Source: Alligator mississippiensis (lineage: Eukaryota > Chordata > Crocodylia > Alligatoridae). Taken from it: a DNA stretch of 64,000 nt. Location of the stretch: contig NC_081831.1 of the NCBI RefSeq assembly GCF_030867095.1, forward strand, positions 65,548,716 to 65,612,715, read 5' to 3'. Of the stretch, positions 38,548 through 50,819 are shown piece by piece (the stretch's first letter is position 1; every line of letters starts with the position of its first letter). A model generated the notes under the pieces. It searched no databases and was not told the origin of the DNA. It was given only the letters and a program-made list of their open reading frames with translations. The translations under genes were made by a program, and so were the position numbers.

Positions 38548-38969
38548 ACTATCAGTCATGGAAAAGAAATCTAACAAGAACCATAATAAAGTCAAACCAA
38601 AGCAAGGCTTTGGCTAGCTCCTCATTTTCTTTTGCCTTCTGATTTTTATAACGAGGCATTAACATGCAAGCCAGTTGGAACATCCAAAAGAAAAAACTGT
38701 TGCAAACTGGTACAACTTGAGCTGTGTTGATCAGCTTCAGCCCACAGCTCAAAAGAACAAACTACTACATTCAACTCAAGTGTTATGTCCATCCTTTTCC
38801 AGCGGAGGACTGGTATGACCAGTGGGTGCTAGGACCCTGCTGCTGCTACTGCTTGTCCCACTGCAGCATGGAAAGAGAGTGCCTGTAACTAATGTTTGTC
38901 CCAACCTGTGTCCACGTGCCAGATTCAGCCTGCCAGCAGTAGGTTCCTAGCACCTACACTAAAGATATC

Positions 38970-39860
38970 TAGGGGTGCACTGATAGAGATTTTTTGGGGC
39001 AATACCGATGGCTAATTTTTAGCAAGTGATATTGGCTGATATCGATCTGATTCCTACGCAGCTGGGAAGCTTGGAGAGCAGTGTTCAGCTGGTAAATCGC
39101 AGAAGGGGGGAGGGTGGGGGGGGCGGCATATCGAGACACCAGTGGTGATGTAGGGAGTGGGGCTGGGGCAAGTACTGCACAGCCAGGGTGGGGCACTGGA
39201 TGAAGCCATGAGCGCTCATTTGGGGGTTGCGCGGGGGGGGGGGAAGGGAGCAGCTCCCACTGCTGCACGCACCCCAAGAGGACATGAGAGGAGTGGGTAC
39301 CCCCGGATCTGTGTGCAGGGCAAGGGTAGGCTGCCGCTGTAGGCTGGGGCCAGGGCGCCGCCAAGCTCTTCTCAGCAGGGGACTGGGCCGGGGTTGAGCT
39401 CTGGGCAGGCAGTGACAGCACTGGGGGGGGGGGGGTTACGGCCACCCACCCTGAGCTCAACCCAACCCATCCCCTTGCCAGGAAGAGCCAAGTGCCGGCC
39501 CCGGCCCCAGCCCACAGCGGCAGCCTGCCCTCACCCGACGCACAGATCTGGGGGGAAATGGTCCCATGCCCTCCCAGGGTGTGTACTGCGGCGGGCCCCC
39601 TGTACCTCCCAGACAAGCCTCTTGCAGCTCCATCCTCTGCCCTGCCCGGTTGTGCAGCACCTGTCCCTGCCACAGCACCAGCACCAGCCCCACTCCCTCC
39701 CTTGCTGGGGCCTCAATCGCCGCCGCCACACCCCCCGCCCCACCCGCCCACAACAGACTTACCAGATGGACCCGACTGCTCTCCACACCACCAGGCTGCA
39801 CTCTTGGCTGCCTACATGCTGCGCTGCAGTTGTGCATGGCAAACACTTACTTAGAGGGGG
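38970..39860. mobile_element. Two family A hAT sequences in inverted orientation
   Basis: The left terminus is 'taggggtgcactgata' at 38970. The left half reads in family A orientation, while about 39470-39860 reads in the opposite orientation: similar peptides containing 'HRSGG' and related Pro/Ala-rich text appear on the minus strand of the left half and on the plus strand of the right half. A G-run (39421-39434) sits near the junction. The right terminal motif is missing, so the second copy is truncated. Confidence 0.6.
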
Positions 39861-40479
39861 TAAACTTTACTGTACTTAATAGGACAAATAAAAAAAAAGA
39901 ACAGCCAGAAGAGACAAAGGATGTGAAACCTGGTTTATACCTGATGCATCATCTGACAGTGCAGGAAAGATTCACACAGACTAAACTGGGCAAAAGATAT
40001 CATATTTCAGATACTCAGTTCAGGCTTAATCCAATCGTTCTTCAAAGGATGTAATTTTCAAATCACAGTATATCATACTTACTAGAACAAACATGCTATA
40101 CTGCTCCATATTTTAAAATAAAATGCCAACATAGATAAATATACAATATATCACATCTATATTTAAAGACCCTGCTACTACAAATACACATTAAGAACTT
40201 TAGTTAAAATCAGATCTTGCCACTTACATCGTTTTGAGGGAGGGCTGGAGGGGGGAGAATATGTTTGTTCCTCATTACTGGGATTTTTCCCAGCAAAAAA
40301 ATCAGTTTCCTGTTGGAAAACTAAAAATATTGTGTTGTGTAGGCTGAGTCTGAACTGAAATATTTTGGTTTGCTGAACTGAACCAAACATGAACTTGTTT
40401 ACAGAGATGCAGTACCTCATGGGAGCTGTACTTCCAAGTACTTTCTGCTCCTGTTCTCATCAGCCTAATTCGGTGGCTG

Positions 40480-41172
40480 GACTTCATGGTTTCATAATTT
40501 CATACAAGTAGGGATGGAGGAGACCTGAGCAGATCATCTAGGCCGACCCCCTCCCTGGGCAGGAATGACTACATGGCTCTTATGACCCCTACTAAGTTTA
40601 AGCTCAAATGACCCCAGCTAGGTAGTTATCAAGCCTCCTTTTAAAGACCCCTAAGGTAAGAGCCAGCACCACTTCCCTTGGAAGCTGGTTCCAGATCCTG
40701 GCCACCCTGACTCTGAAGTAGTGCCTCCTGATGTCTAGCCTGAACCTACTCCCAAACAGCTTCTGGATGTTGTTCCTTGTTACTCTGGGAAGTGCTCAGG
40801 GGAACAGTGTCTCACCCAATCCCCTCTCAGCCTTCTCTTGTGAAGACTGAACAGGTTAAGGTCCCTTAGCCTCTCCCGTTGGGCCTGCCCTGCTGCCCCC
40901 TGATCACGCTAGTGTTCCTCCTCTGGACCCTCTCAAGGCTGGCCTCATCCTTCCTCAAGTGCAGTGCCCAGAACTGGACGCAGTACTCCAGCTGCGGCCT
41001 GACCAGTGTCACATAGAGGGGGAGAATCACCTCCTTGGACCTGCCTGTGATGCATCTATGGATGCATGACAAGGCGTGGTTAGCCTTGCTGACCACGTCC
41101 TCACGTTTGCAGCCCATGTTCATTTTGGAATCAATAATGACTCCAAGATCTCTTTCTGCCACTGTGAAAACA
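40480..41172 (-). mobile_element. CR1 LINE fragment fused to a tRNA-Leu sequence
   Basis: On the minus strand a frame reads ERDLGVIIDSKMNMGCKRED, KANHALSCIHRCITGRSKEV and [20 protein letters not shown], all CR1 C-terminal signatures. The CR1 3' end lies near 40480-40510. Its 5' truncation point at about 41172 directly abuts the tRNA-like sequence at 41177-41279. Confidence 0.9.
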
Positions 41173-41176
41173 TTTG

Positions 41177-41279
41177 TGTTAGAAACGGGATTTGAACCCA
41201 TGTCTCCATACAGAGACCAGAACACCCACCCACAGCTAGGCCCTGAGTCTGGCACCTTAGACCATTCAGCCAACCTGAC
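41177..41279 (-). pseudogene. tRNA-Leu(CAA)-derived pseudogene retaining an intron
   Basis: The minus strand has a tRNA-Leu layout: GTCAGG start, A box 'tggctgaatgg', anticodon stem CCAGA/TCTGG enclosing CTCAGG plus about 20 extra bases (the intron position of vertebrate tRNA-Leu-CAA), a long variable arm 'gtctctgtatggagac', B box 'ggttcaaatcc' and the end 'ttctaaca'. The acceptor stem has about two mismatches, and the anticodon now reads CAG in the intron-containing frame. This points to a decayed copy. No CCA follows; CR1 sequence begins almost at once. Confidence 0.8.
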
Positions 41280-43126
41280 ACTTTTTTAAGAGCAGCTCCC
41301 TTGATGCAATCTCCTTTCTGACACAGCCATACAAATCTTGAGAGTAGTAGTCAAGTGAAGGAGATTAACTCAATGATGACTCGGAACTCTTCATTCAAAA
41401 ATGATTTTTGATACTTTGACTTCTTATTCAATTCAGGATGGAAACAAACACCAATGTAATTTTTGTATCAGGTGGAAATTCCATTTTTTGCTTTCGACTG
41501 GAGTTGAGCAAATTTGCCCCTTAATTCAGTTAAAAACCATGGTCCAATTTCTACACTGAATCCAAATTGCATTTCATAATGAGCAAAACTATCATCCGAC
41601 TGGAACTGCGTTTGCACAAGGAAATTAGCTATCACAGCCTCTCTCCCCACCGCCCTGTGACTCCCAGTACAGTTCTGCTGTCAAGTCGCTTACAAGTTTT
41701 GTATCCTTTTAAACAGAAAGAATTGCAAAAGCACATTTCTATAGTTACTGCAGTTGCTAGCAAATTTAAATCTCCTACACTGCAGTGAAAAAATCTGGAT
41801 TCAAGTATACTTAATGTCGGAGAACTAGATTATAAATAGCTTTTCAGCCAAATTTACATCAACCTTTATGGTTATTTACTTTAATAATAGTATCTTAAAA
41901 TCAGGACCACTGTTTTTGGAATTACAGTACTAATCTCAACTGCATTACAACAGTCCGTGGAAAAATACACCATTAATCACTATAAAGAATAAAAAATGTC
42001 AAGAAAAGGCAAAGAGTAAAAGAAATGAAAACAGAAAATGATATGTAATAAATACTCTGGTAAACATCTTATTCAACACATTTCACCATTTTTAGTGAAA
42101 AACACTAAAGGTGTTCTACTAGAAACGTCAGCAAAATTCTTTAAATAATCAGTAAATATTTTCTACTGTTCAACATGCCCAGGCAATTTTACATACCAAA
42201 CTTGACCGCTTTAACAAAATACAACAAAAAATAGGCAAAATTATATTGTCTTAAGACTACAGTACATGGGGTTGGGGATGGTAGCAGCAGACACTTCCTA
42301 TCCTGAGGCACAGGTTTCCTAGCCAGAGTGAAAATTATTATTTGCATTTCAAAATATACACCCCTAGCTTTGACCCCAACTCATTACATTTTAAAATGTA
42401 TTTTTCTCCTTGGGCTATACTGGTTTTCAAACCCCTGTCAGTTAAAATGTACTGGTTAACACCCTTCAAATACAACCCATTTTTTGTTATCTATACAACA
42501 CTTATGAAGAAAAACCCAACCTCTGAGGTTACTGAGTCTCACTTTCTGCTCCCTACCTGACCCGGACCTCCGGTGACTCTGGAGCCACCTTCCCGCCCTT
42601 CATCCACTCTCATCTCTGGGCCGTCTGTGGGTAGCATCCGCCGGCTCCACGGACTTATTCGGGGGCCGCTGTGCTCTGCTCGTTGCCCCACCTGGGAGCA
42701 CTTATTACTAACCTCTGCCCCTCGCTCCCCTCCCTGCTTTCGCTGTCCCAAGGCCTCTGCGGGCCACACCAAGTCCCTTTCTAACAACAGAGGAAAGGGA
42801 CAGTTTGTGCGCCATGTTTCCCTATGAGTATCCGACAGGCCTGCCTGACCTTCTGCCCCCCACGCTACCACCTCACCCTGTGCCCCCCAATCCCTCCCCG
42901 TCCCCTAACCCAGCGTTTCCCAACCAACCCAAAAAGTGGGTCACAAGAACAGAACAAAACTTTCAAAACGGGTTTTCTTTTCAAGGAGAAAAACGCGGGA
43001 GCCCCTTGCAGAGGGGGTGCCGGGGACTGGCCACAAATGGGCCCCGGTACAAAAGAGGTGGAGACCCACCGCCCGGAACAAGGCGCCCACCCCCCGTGTC
43101 AGCGCCCGGAACCGTCGCCCGCGCAC

Positions 43127-43291
43127 CTGGTCGGTCCGTGGAGGCGCCCGGCCCCGCCGCCGCCCGCCGTCCGCCCAGGAGTGGACGCCGGCAGCTGCCC
43201 CCGCCGCCGGCCATAGCACGGAAGCCGTCAGCAGCCGCCGTCGGCATAGCGCCGCCGCCGCCAGGCTCGGCGGAGCCCTCAGCAGCGCCAT
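43127..43291 (-). CDS. ABCB7: ABCB7 exon 1, coding part (codons 1-55)
   Basis: The minus strand starts ATG GCG CTG CTG (MALL, as in human ABCB7) and encodes 55 residues beginning MALLRAPPSLAAAALCRRRL. It is rich in Ala, Leu and Arg without acidic residues in the first 40, as expected for a mitochondrial targeting peptide. The exon ends CAG|gtgcgc in phase 0, the same residue type (Q) and phase that ends human exon 1. The frame is open further upstream only from a GTG, so this ATG is the start; its context ccaagATGg is good. Identity to human is low beyond MALL, so the assignment also relies on position, phase and linkage to exons 2-4. Confidence 0.88.
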
Positions 43292-43294
43292 CTT
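43286..43294 (-). promoter_or_regulatory. YY1-type motif overlapping the start codon
   Basis: AAGATGGCG on the minus strand matches the YY1 consensus. Downstream-of-start YY1 sites that include the ATG are a known arrangement in TATA-less CpG promoters. Confidence 0.5.
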
Positions 43295-44169
43295 GGCCGC
43301 GGGCCGCAGGGGGTTGTGGGGCGGTGGCACGGCCGGAAGCGGGGCCCCGCGGGGGGCGGGGCCGGAGACAGGCCACGCCCGTTTCCATCCCTCTCAGCAG
43401 GGAGAGTAGAGACTCGCGCGTGGCGCCATCGGAGAGCGCGTCCTGTCTTTCCAGTGCGGGCGGGTCTGTGGGAGGCCGCAGGCCCCGTTTCCCTGCCGAG
43501 CAGCTGCTGCACGCGTGTCCAGCCCTCGCCCGGGCTGCACGAGCCCAGCTTGACCTGTGCCACCCTAGCTGTTCCCGCCCAAGGCAGAGGTGCGGCAGGC
43601 TGGCGGGGCTCCGCCGCCCTCAGAAGGGCCATTGCAATGTCCGGGAGTATTCAGAAGGGAATTTGTACGCACCACGGAAAGGGGCGTCGTGCCCCTTCTG
43701 AAACCCAGGGTGCCGCCACCCCTGGAGGAGGCTGCCCAGTTCCGGTCCGTCCCCCTCGCGCACTCAGAAAGGATAGAAAAGGACAACAGGAAGGCCTGGC
43801 GGTGTGGAGGGTAGAGTGGGCAACCCTCCTCCCGGAGTGCCCCCCCCCCCGTCTCCAGGAATTGGAGAGAAATCTCCAGGAGGCTGCTGAGAGCCACCAG
43901 GAGATAAATGCCAGGGCATTCGTGAAACTAAAGATGACAAAAAAGCCAGAAGGGAACGACAGCGCCTGAGCGAGGGACGAACGTAAGAGGGATGGGGGTG
44001 AGGACGGGAATGCACGTTGAATCTGATTTATGCAGTTGTCCAGCAGGTTTTTAAAATGTAATAGTCATGTGCATTTGCCTTCCCAATGTCAAGCCACGAA
44101 TGGCATGACCTCGTGATGAAACCTCGCAGAATAGATTCAAAGTCGGCATCCCTAACGGAGGGGCATACA

Positions 44170-44681
44170 CATGAGAAACTAAAGAGGTGAGGCCTGTTCA
44201 GCTTGGAAGAGACACTCGAGGTGGGACGTGACCAGAGTTTACAAAACACTAAATGGTGAAAAGAAAGTCAGTAGGGATTCATTATTGGCTTGCTCTCACT
44301 GTATAAAATTTGGGGTTACAAGATGAAACTGGTCAGCAGAAAGTTTAAACCTAGCAGAAGGAAGTTATTTTTCACACGGCGCGTCATTGAAGGGGGGTAC
44401 TTGTCGCCACCGGGGGTGCCGGAAGGTGGTTCCAAAAGGGATTGGATATGTTCTTGGAGGAAAGCGGGTGTTGAGTGTGGGAGCTGAAGCAGCTGCTGAA
44501 TTAGAACTTCCTCAATTTTAAAAGCTGGAGGTTGCAAGTTAGAGAGGAACAGTGCGGAGAAAACCTTGGTCATACCCATTCCATTCTCCCCCTCAGCATG
44601 CACTCTCTGCCCCTGTGTGACAAAAGAGACTGGGCAAGACGGACCTATGGTCTGATCCAGTAACTGGCAATTCTTATGTTC
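44170..44681 (+). mobile_element. CR1-type LINE fragment, 3' end
   Basis: 'ggcctgttcagcttggaaga', 'gaaggaagttatttttcaca' and 'ctatggtctgatccagtaac' followed by 'ggcaattcttatgttct' give the order and wording of an older CR1 3' region. Confidence 0.75.
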
Positions 44682-45667
44682 TCCCCTCTGCTTGAATAAA
44701 AAAAAAAAGGGGGCTCTATCTTGAGTCAAGAGGCCTGGCTATGAAAGTCCAGAATATGCACTGAGAAATGTGGGCTGCATCCCAATAAAGGGGCAGTTCT
44801 TTCTGCACAGAAACAACTCTGCATTCAAGAGGCCTTAGAGAAAACTCCTTGGGCAAGTGACACTGTGATCAGCTCAACTATTGTTCCTCTGGCATCAACT
44901 CCACATGGTAAAAATATGGTCCCTAATTAAACAGTAGTTTGAAAGTAGGAACTAGGCTGTGGATTACAATGGTGCATGTCCTCTCAGCTGATTGTCAGGC
45001 AGAGCCACGATGAAGCTGTAACTGTGGCATTTTTAATCACCCGAAGGTATCTTCAAAGCTACCGGACCTTGACTGCAGCTGCTGCTTCCTTGAAGGAGTG
45101 GTGAGCTCAGTTAGGGAGACAGCCTGACAGCATACAAAAGACAGAGAGAGGCCTGGCTTAAAACTGATTTTAATGAGGCAGGTTTTACTAAGCTGAACCA
45201 TGACATTTAACTTTACTTCAACCAGGATTCATTTCAAACAATATAGGTGACATTTCTGTCACTAATCAGTCTTCATTATAACTGTTTTTGGCAGCACTTA
45301 GTTCTGAACCCTGCCACCTAGCGGAAACTTACTGACACAGGTCTTCTGGCAACTGACTAAAACAAAACCGCTGTGCTATGCTGGTTTGCGCCGCTCTGGA
45401 GTCTTTCAGGTGGTGACCAAATATCACTTGCCAAACATGGATTGTTCAAGACACATAAAACCCCAGTGAGACAATGGTATTATTACAGCCCTATGTAATC
45501 TGAACAAGAGAAGAATAAGAGGTTACTTGAAGCTCAACACTGTCAGTGGCACGATCTGCAACATAACTTTGGAGAGCCATTGAAGTTAGAGATGGAAACA
45601 TTGTATTGAATCATTCCTGTCTTTATAGAGTTTTTTCTCCCCAAAGCACTTTCTAATATTTTTTCTC

Positions 45668-45697
45668 ATCTAATCTAATCTAATCTAATCTAATCTA
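45668..45697. repeat. (ATCTA)6 pentanucleotide repeat
   Basis: Six exact tandem copies of atcta. Confidence 0.97.
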
Positions 45698-45949
45698 TCA
45701 TTAACATTTCAATGCAAGTGCCTGGTCCTGTAAGGAATACATGTGTATACATATTGCTTATATGGATTACAGGTAGCTGTTTTGATTGAAACCCTCAAAA
45801 TGGAGTTATATCTTTCAGAGATGACTGTGAGAAACAATTAAAAGGGTTACATATTAACATCTTGGTTTACAGATAACTAAGGGGAGACCCTGATAATAGC
45901 TTATGCTGTACACTGTAGGAAGAGGGGGAAAAGAGGGGAAAAAATCTGA

Positions 45950-46200
45950 TAATACAAGAGGGGATTACAAGAAGAAATGAGCTCAAATTAAACATGGGAA
46001 AAGTAAAGATGAATATCAGAAAACATTTTTTTCAAATCAGTATAATGGACAGGAGAATAACACTAGAACCCACTTAATTTGAGATTTTTTTAAATATTAA
46101 ACTTGAAAAAGCACTAGCAATTCTCCTGTACTGGACAATTCAGCAGTGGGTGTACAGGCTGTTCAGTTTTTTAGGGGAAAAATGTAATCTTAATTTTCAC
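45950..46200 (+). mobile_element. Old CR1 remnant
   Basis: 'ggattacaagaagaaatgag', 'aattaaacatgggaaaagta' and 'acatttttttcaaatcag' resemble the CR1 3' coding end at low identity. Confidence 0.5.
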
Positions 46201-49200
46201 ATTGTATTGGCATGACCAAAATCTACAGCTCTACATTTTCTGTAAGTTAATTTAATTTATATAAATCTATTTTAAGGGAATTAATGTATATAATCTTTAC
46301 AATTTTGCCCTCATCTCCTTTTCTGTTTTCCCTTTCTGTTTCTTTTCTCCTCTTCCTTATGTTCTTAGTTCAATTTCCCAGTTCTGGTCTTCTACCCATT
46401 TGTTCCTCACCCTGACCTTTTAACTTACTAGTAGTTATGACTTGTATTCGTGTGCCACCTCATTTTGTTAGTTACTGCAGAAACATGCAAAAAGAGGTCT
46501 GCACTGCAGAGTTTTGTTGGCGTAACTATGTTGACTAAGAGCGCAAAATAAAAAAAATTGCAGAGTCTAGATGATTTAGGTATGCTGACAGAAACCTGGT
46601 TCTAGGCCCAGCTTTGCCAACATAGTGCTTCTGTTGGTATGGCTTATATTGTCCAGCAGGTGGTGTGGCTATAATGGCGGATAGAAGCTCTTTCTGTCAG
46701 CACATGAAGGCAAGGTTGAGAAGAAGATGCTGCATCTCCACCAGGGGGCCTTGCTGGCCTACAGAAACAGAGATGGCTATACCAGTAGAGACTTGTCAAG
46801 TGCAAGCAAGTCCAAAGACAATCCAAACCCCAAAGAACATTCGTGTCACAGTGGGATATCAGAAAACTCCACCATGAGTCTTAATCTAGACCTTATTCCC
46901 TTGGTCACATTGCCTCTCAGTGCCCATGCTGTGCTAATTAGATAAGAAGATGGATTTGCTGGTTTAGCTGGGCTGAGAATTGCAAAAGGGGTCAACCTCA
47001 CCACTTCTTGGGGACTGTACCTCTCCTTTGATTTTCTCTAACAGAACAGGGGGCAATATGGAGATCATATAGTCAAATTGTAAAAGCATGAATTAAACCC
47101 AACAGAGTTTAATCCATAAATACAGCCTCCATGCTACACCCTGGAGCATAACCCAGCCACTCGCTTTCACTCTCACAAATGCCAACTCCATAAGATAAGA
47201 CAATGTAGCTGCCTTAGAGGGCTGCTGAACATATGCCCAGTCTCTCCTAGGCTCTCTGCCTCGGATGTGCTTGCTAACATGAATCAACTAAAGCAGTATT
47301 TATAGGGCAACTTATGCTCCAGAGAGAAGTGTGCGGGAAAACGCAAAAGCTGACCATCTGTCAGGTCAGGAAAAGGAAAGTTCTGGCAAAAGTTTTCAAA
47401 ACAAGTCGGACAATTTGGAGGCTTGGTCTATGCGAATGGTGTGGATTTTATACAGTGTAGACCCTACATGGGAATGAATTTGTTATAAATTCTTTTTATT
47501 AGTTCAGCCCTTTTATTTACAACTAGTCTGTCTCCATGCTTAAATATAAAGAGTTCTTGTACCATCAGTGAGGAGAATTGGTAACTTTAGATCAAGGTTA
47601 TGCCTTTCCTGATACACCTTACAACCCTCCAATTTTGGCTCTTAATTTAAACAAACTGACATCTATTAAATGTTCCTGCCCTCCTTCCACAGGAGAAAAT
47701 TTATAAAGAAACTTTGAAGAATTTTCCAATTTTCTTTCAGGATAAGGTTCACTTTTAAGCATCACAGTCCCTTAATAAAGAGAAGAGAAAGCTAAACTAC
47801 ATTTCAACAGGTTATGAAAGCTCTCTACTATTATTTTCTCAAATCTCTATGTTTTCTCTTTCCTAAGGTTGGCAGCTCTGGCCTCATTTAGACCCTCACA
47901 TTTTGACAGCTCTGCACACAGATACATGAAATGTCTTAGCAGTTTAAGTAAAATAAAACCATACCTCTAAAAATTCATCAGTGCTATGCTCACTGGAGAT
48001 TTGTGCAGTGGTAGAGAAGTACTTGAACTGAAATGTGTATGGACAGGAAATCCTGAGATTTACATATAAAATATCAAGATCATGAAAATGCACAAACTGT
48101 AAAGGTTAAAGCTGTGATTTAGGATGAAAGCAGAGGCGTCAGACATATTACATGTTCTATCAGTTGTGGATGGGGATTTTTTGTTCATAAATAGCATTAA
48201 AGGATAGAAAAAATATGTTGAATTTTTTCAAGATTCAAAATCCCCCTTTTTCAAAGATGTTTAACAGTATTATGATAGGGTGATAAGCCTATTATGGCAG
48301 ATTTAATTCTTTCAGCTATAGAAATACATAATTTTTCAGAAAAAAAAATTACCTAGATTTAACAGTACAAAATATTTTTTCCCCAAGTAGAACTAGTATA
48401 GAAAGTAGGGCAAAGACTGAATCCTCTAGTTCCAGTGGTAACTTTGGAACCTTAAATGATTGCAGAAGTCAGGCTACATGAAAGTGCCTCTACAGTTATA
48501 GGAATTGAATACTAATCAGGAATTAGGATGGGAGGGTAAAGAACATGGAGAATACTCTACTCAAACTCAAACTGCAATCCTCAAATCCTTCACAATCCTA
48601 GAATATTTGAATCTTCTCTTCAGAAATATGACAACAGGCATTACAACTGGCGTTAGTAGGCTTCATCTTTAATACTCATTAAGATTACTGAAGATGCTTC
48701 ATACCTCCCAGAGCTTTAGACTTTTGTCAGTGCGTTTGAAATAGGTATGGATGTGAACTACTATTAACTAGCCGCTTATGAAATTCATAAAGCAACACTG
48801 CATCTGTTCATATTTAGAAAGTTTTCAACCATCAAATTTGGGCTTACTACAGAAATGATTGAGTCAACTATGACTTGTGTTATGCAGGTCAGACTGAGTG
48901 GTCACAATTGTCCTTTACAGCAGTAAATCTGTGAATACACAAACTGGAACAATAGAAACATTTTAATTAAAGTGTACGTATCACAGTACTATAAAACCTT
49001 GCATAATCTAAATAAGAATCTCAACACCTGTATAAAGGACCCTCCTTGCTTTTACCTCCCCAGTTAACCAGCAGTGACTGATTTGCAGTGCCTCTATATT
49101 TTGAATACCCTACTTGAGATACCTTAAATGTAGCTAATTTTCAGAGAGTGATAAATATTTGTCCTCTGAAAAAAATCAGACCCTTTTAAGGAGGGTACCT

Positions 49201-50819
49201 CAAACAGCTTCACAAAAAATGAAATGCCTCAAATTAGTCTTTTTTTTATTTAGGCCTCTATGTTTTTCAATGCTGCATGTAGAAATTATGAGGGAAAGCT
49301 GATTTCACAGATAAATAATATGTAGAATGTGATCAGCAACATGGTATTGTTTATGTGGCTGCTGATTGTTTCAGTCTGTCTAGGAGAGCACTGACAAACA
49401 ATTTGATGACTGTTCCTGAAGGTTTTTTGAGCCTGCTGCATTTACTAGGCAGTTGGTGAAAAGGGCTTATAAAGTAATGCTGTAAGTTTTACTTAGAGAG
49501 GGGACAGATTATTTACTTATGCTTTCCTGGTGTTATTCTTGAACAGAGGATTTTTTTTTTTCATAAAAGTAAGATAAAAGCAGCTATTGATAATTTAAAT
49601 TAATACTGCAGGATGGTGATTTGCATTCAAATGCAGTACAGTATTTGAATCTAAAAATACAGTTAGCTCTTTATTTGCTGGCAGTGGCAAATCCAGTCGA
49701 CAGTGGTAAACTAAAAGACATGATTACACCACACCTGAATAGAAATGGAACGTGTAAATCAGTATTTTCCTATAGAGCTGCAGATTTACACATGTGGATA
49801 CACTGAAAATATTCAGGCTGTTAATTTTGCTTTACTATAGACAGAAAATTTGCTATCTGATTCATAAGGGCTCCAGTACTGCAACACACACTAATATGAC
49901 TGTATCTTCAAAGATGCAGTTGACCTCTCTATTTTTTCTACTAGCATAAGAATAGATTTTAAAGCATAGACCTACAGGAAAAAAATAAACACTCTGGAAG
50001 CCTCTTGCATGAATTAGCAGCACCAGAAGGCAAATTGTCACAGGGAATTCAGTAGGGCTGGTGACTCTAGAATGCCTGATGAAAGCTCTTAATAAAGATT
50101 AATTCTTACACTGATCCAAAATCCAGTGAAGGAATGGGGAGGAAGGATTTTCTTGGCACTGGCTAAGACAGTCATTGGAATGCCTTGGTCCTTGGAGCAG
50201 CAACAAAATAGCTCTGGCACAGAGTTTCTCTTCTCAGGCTCCCAGAATGTCCCTTGGGTCAGAAGCTCTTATGTTTGTGCATTTAGCAGGGGATTGACAG
50301 AAAACCCTGGCATTTTTTGGGTAAGAGGAAAAAGCTAGCTCCAAGACAGCAGTCCACAAAACCCACTGAAGTTAGGGAAAAGGGACTAGAAATGATGAGA
50401 TTTTATATCTAAAGCCAGATAAAAGAGTTGTCTTAGTTTTACTTCATTCCACTGCATTCAAGGAATAGTCTGGAGGATGCAAAGAACAGTGAAGTAAAAA
50501 CATCGCTGTTTTAACTCCACCGGGAGCTACAGAATGGGATTTGGCACAGTGCTACTCATTCTTTGGGCTGTATTGACAATGAAACATTTACTTTTGTATG
50601 CTTCTATTATCTATGGACAAATCTCCAGCCATATATTGTCTTTCCTACCAAGGTATTTTGCTTTACCCACTGATCACATGCAAACACATCTGGAATGCAA
50701 TGCAGCACCTGCTGACCAGCTCAAAGAAATATCACACAACAGTTTAGGGCAGGATCTGAAGCAAAATATGTATCTCTGAAGTGAAAGTACAGTGGCAACA
50801 TAAGGTGGCAGAAAGCATC

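Larger units (their letters stand above)
17397..43126 (-). other. ABCB7: ABCB7 intron 1
   Basis: This is a 25.7 kb intron running from donor CAG|gtgcgc (43126) to the exon 2 acceptor (17397). It is the main repeat reservoir of the window; the recognised elements are listed separately. Stretches where I see nothing to name are 21212-22296, 23878-25119, 25973-28100, 31260-32339, 33057-34165, 34493-37320 and 41280-42850. 31046-31080 is an (AAAAC)n-type simple repeat. 31080-31260 resembles a CR1 3' tail ('cctctgggcagattctgg') but is not certain. Confidence 0.9.
42850..43560 (-). promoter_or_regulatory. ABCB7: CpG island and promoter of ABCB7
   Basis: CG dinucleotides are dense from about 43020 to 43560, against very few in flanking DNA. 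There is no TATA box. An ETS/GABPA-type motif ccggaagc lies at 43333-43340, and a GC box gggggcggggcc at 43351-43362. ETS/GABPA (NRF-2) sites are common in promoters of nuclear genes for mitochondrial proteins. The transcription start is expected between about 43300 and 43450. Confidence 0.8.

Noticed and set aside
38969..39673. 234-codon minus-strand open frame
   Set aside because: Lies entirely in the inverted family A repeat; similar peptides occur at the other copies, so it is repeat sequence, not a gene.
38962..40001. aagatatc at both 38962-38969 and near 39993 as an 8-bp duplication around the family A copy
   Set aside because: The right copy is not preceded by a terminal inverted repeat, so the match is probably chance.
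41177..41279. Functional tRNA-Leu gene
   Set aside because: Acceptor-stem mismatches, a changed anticodon and the immediate CR1 fusion argue for a pseudogene.
42805..43701. 298-codon plus-strand frame
   Set aside because: Spans the ABCB7 CpG island antisense to exon 1; Pro/Arg-rich and without recognisable similarity.
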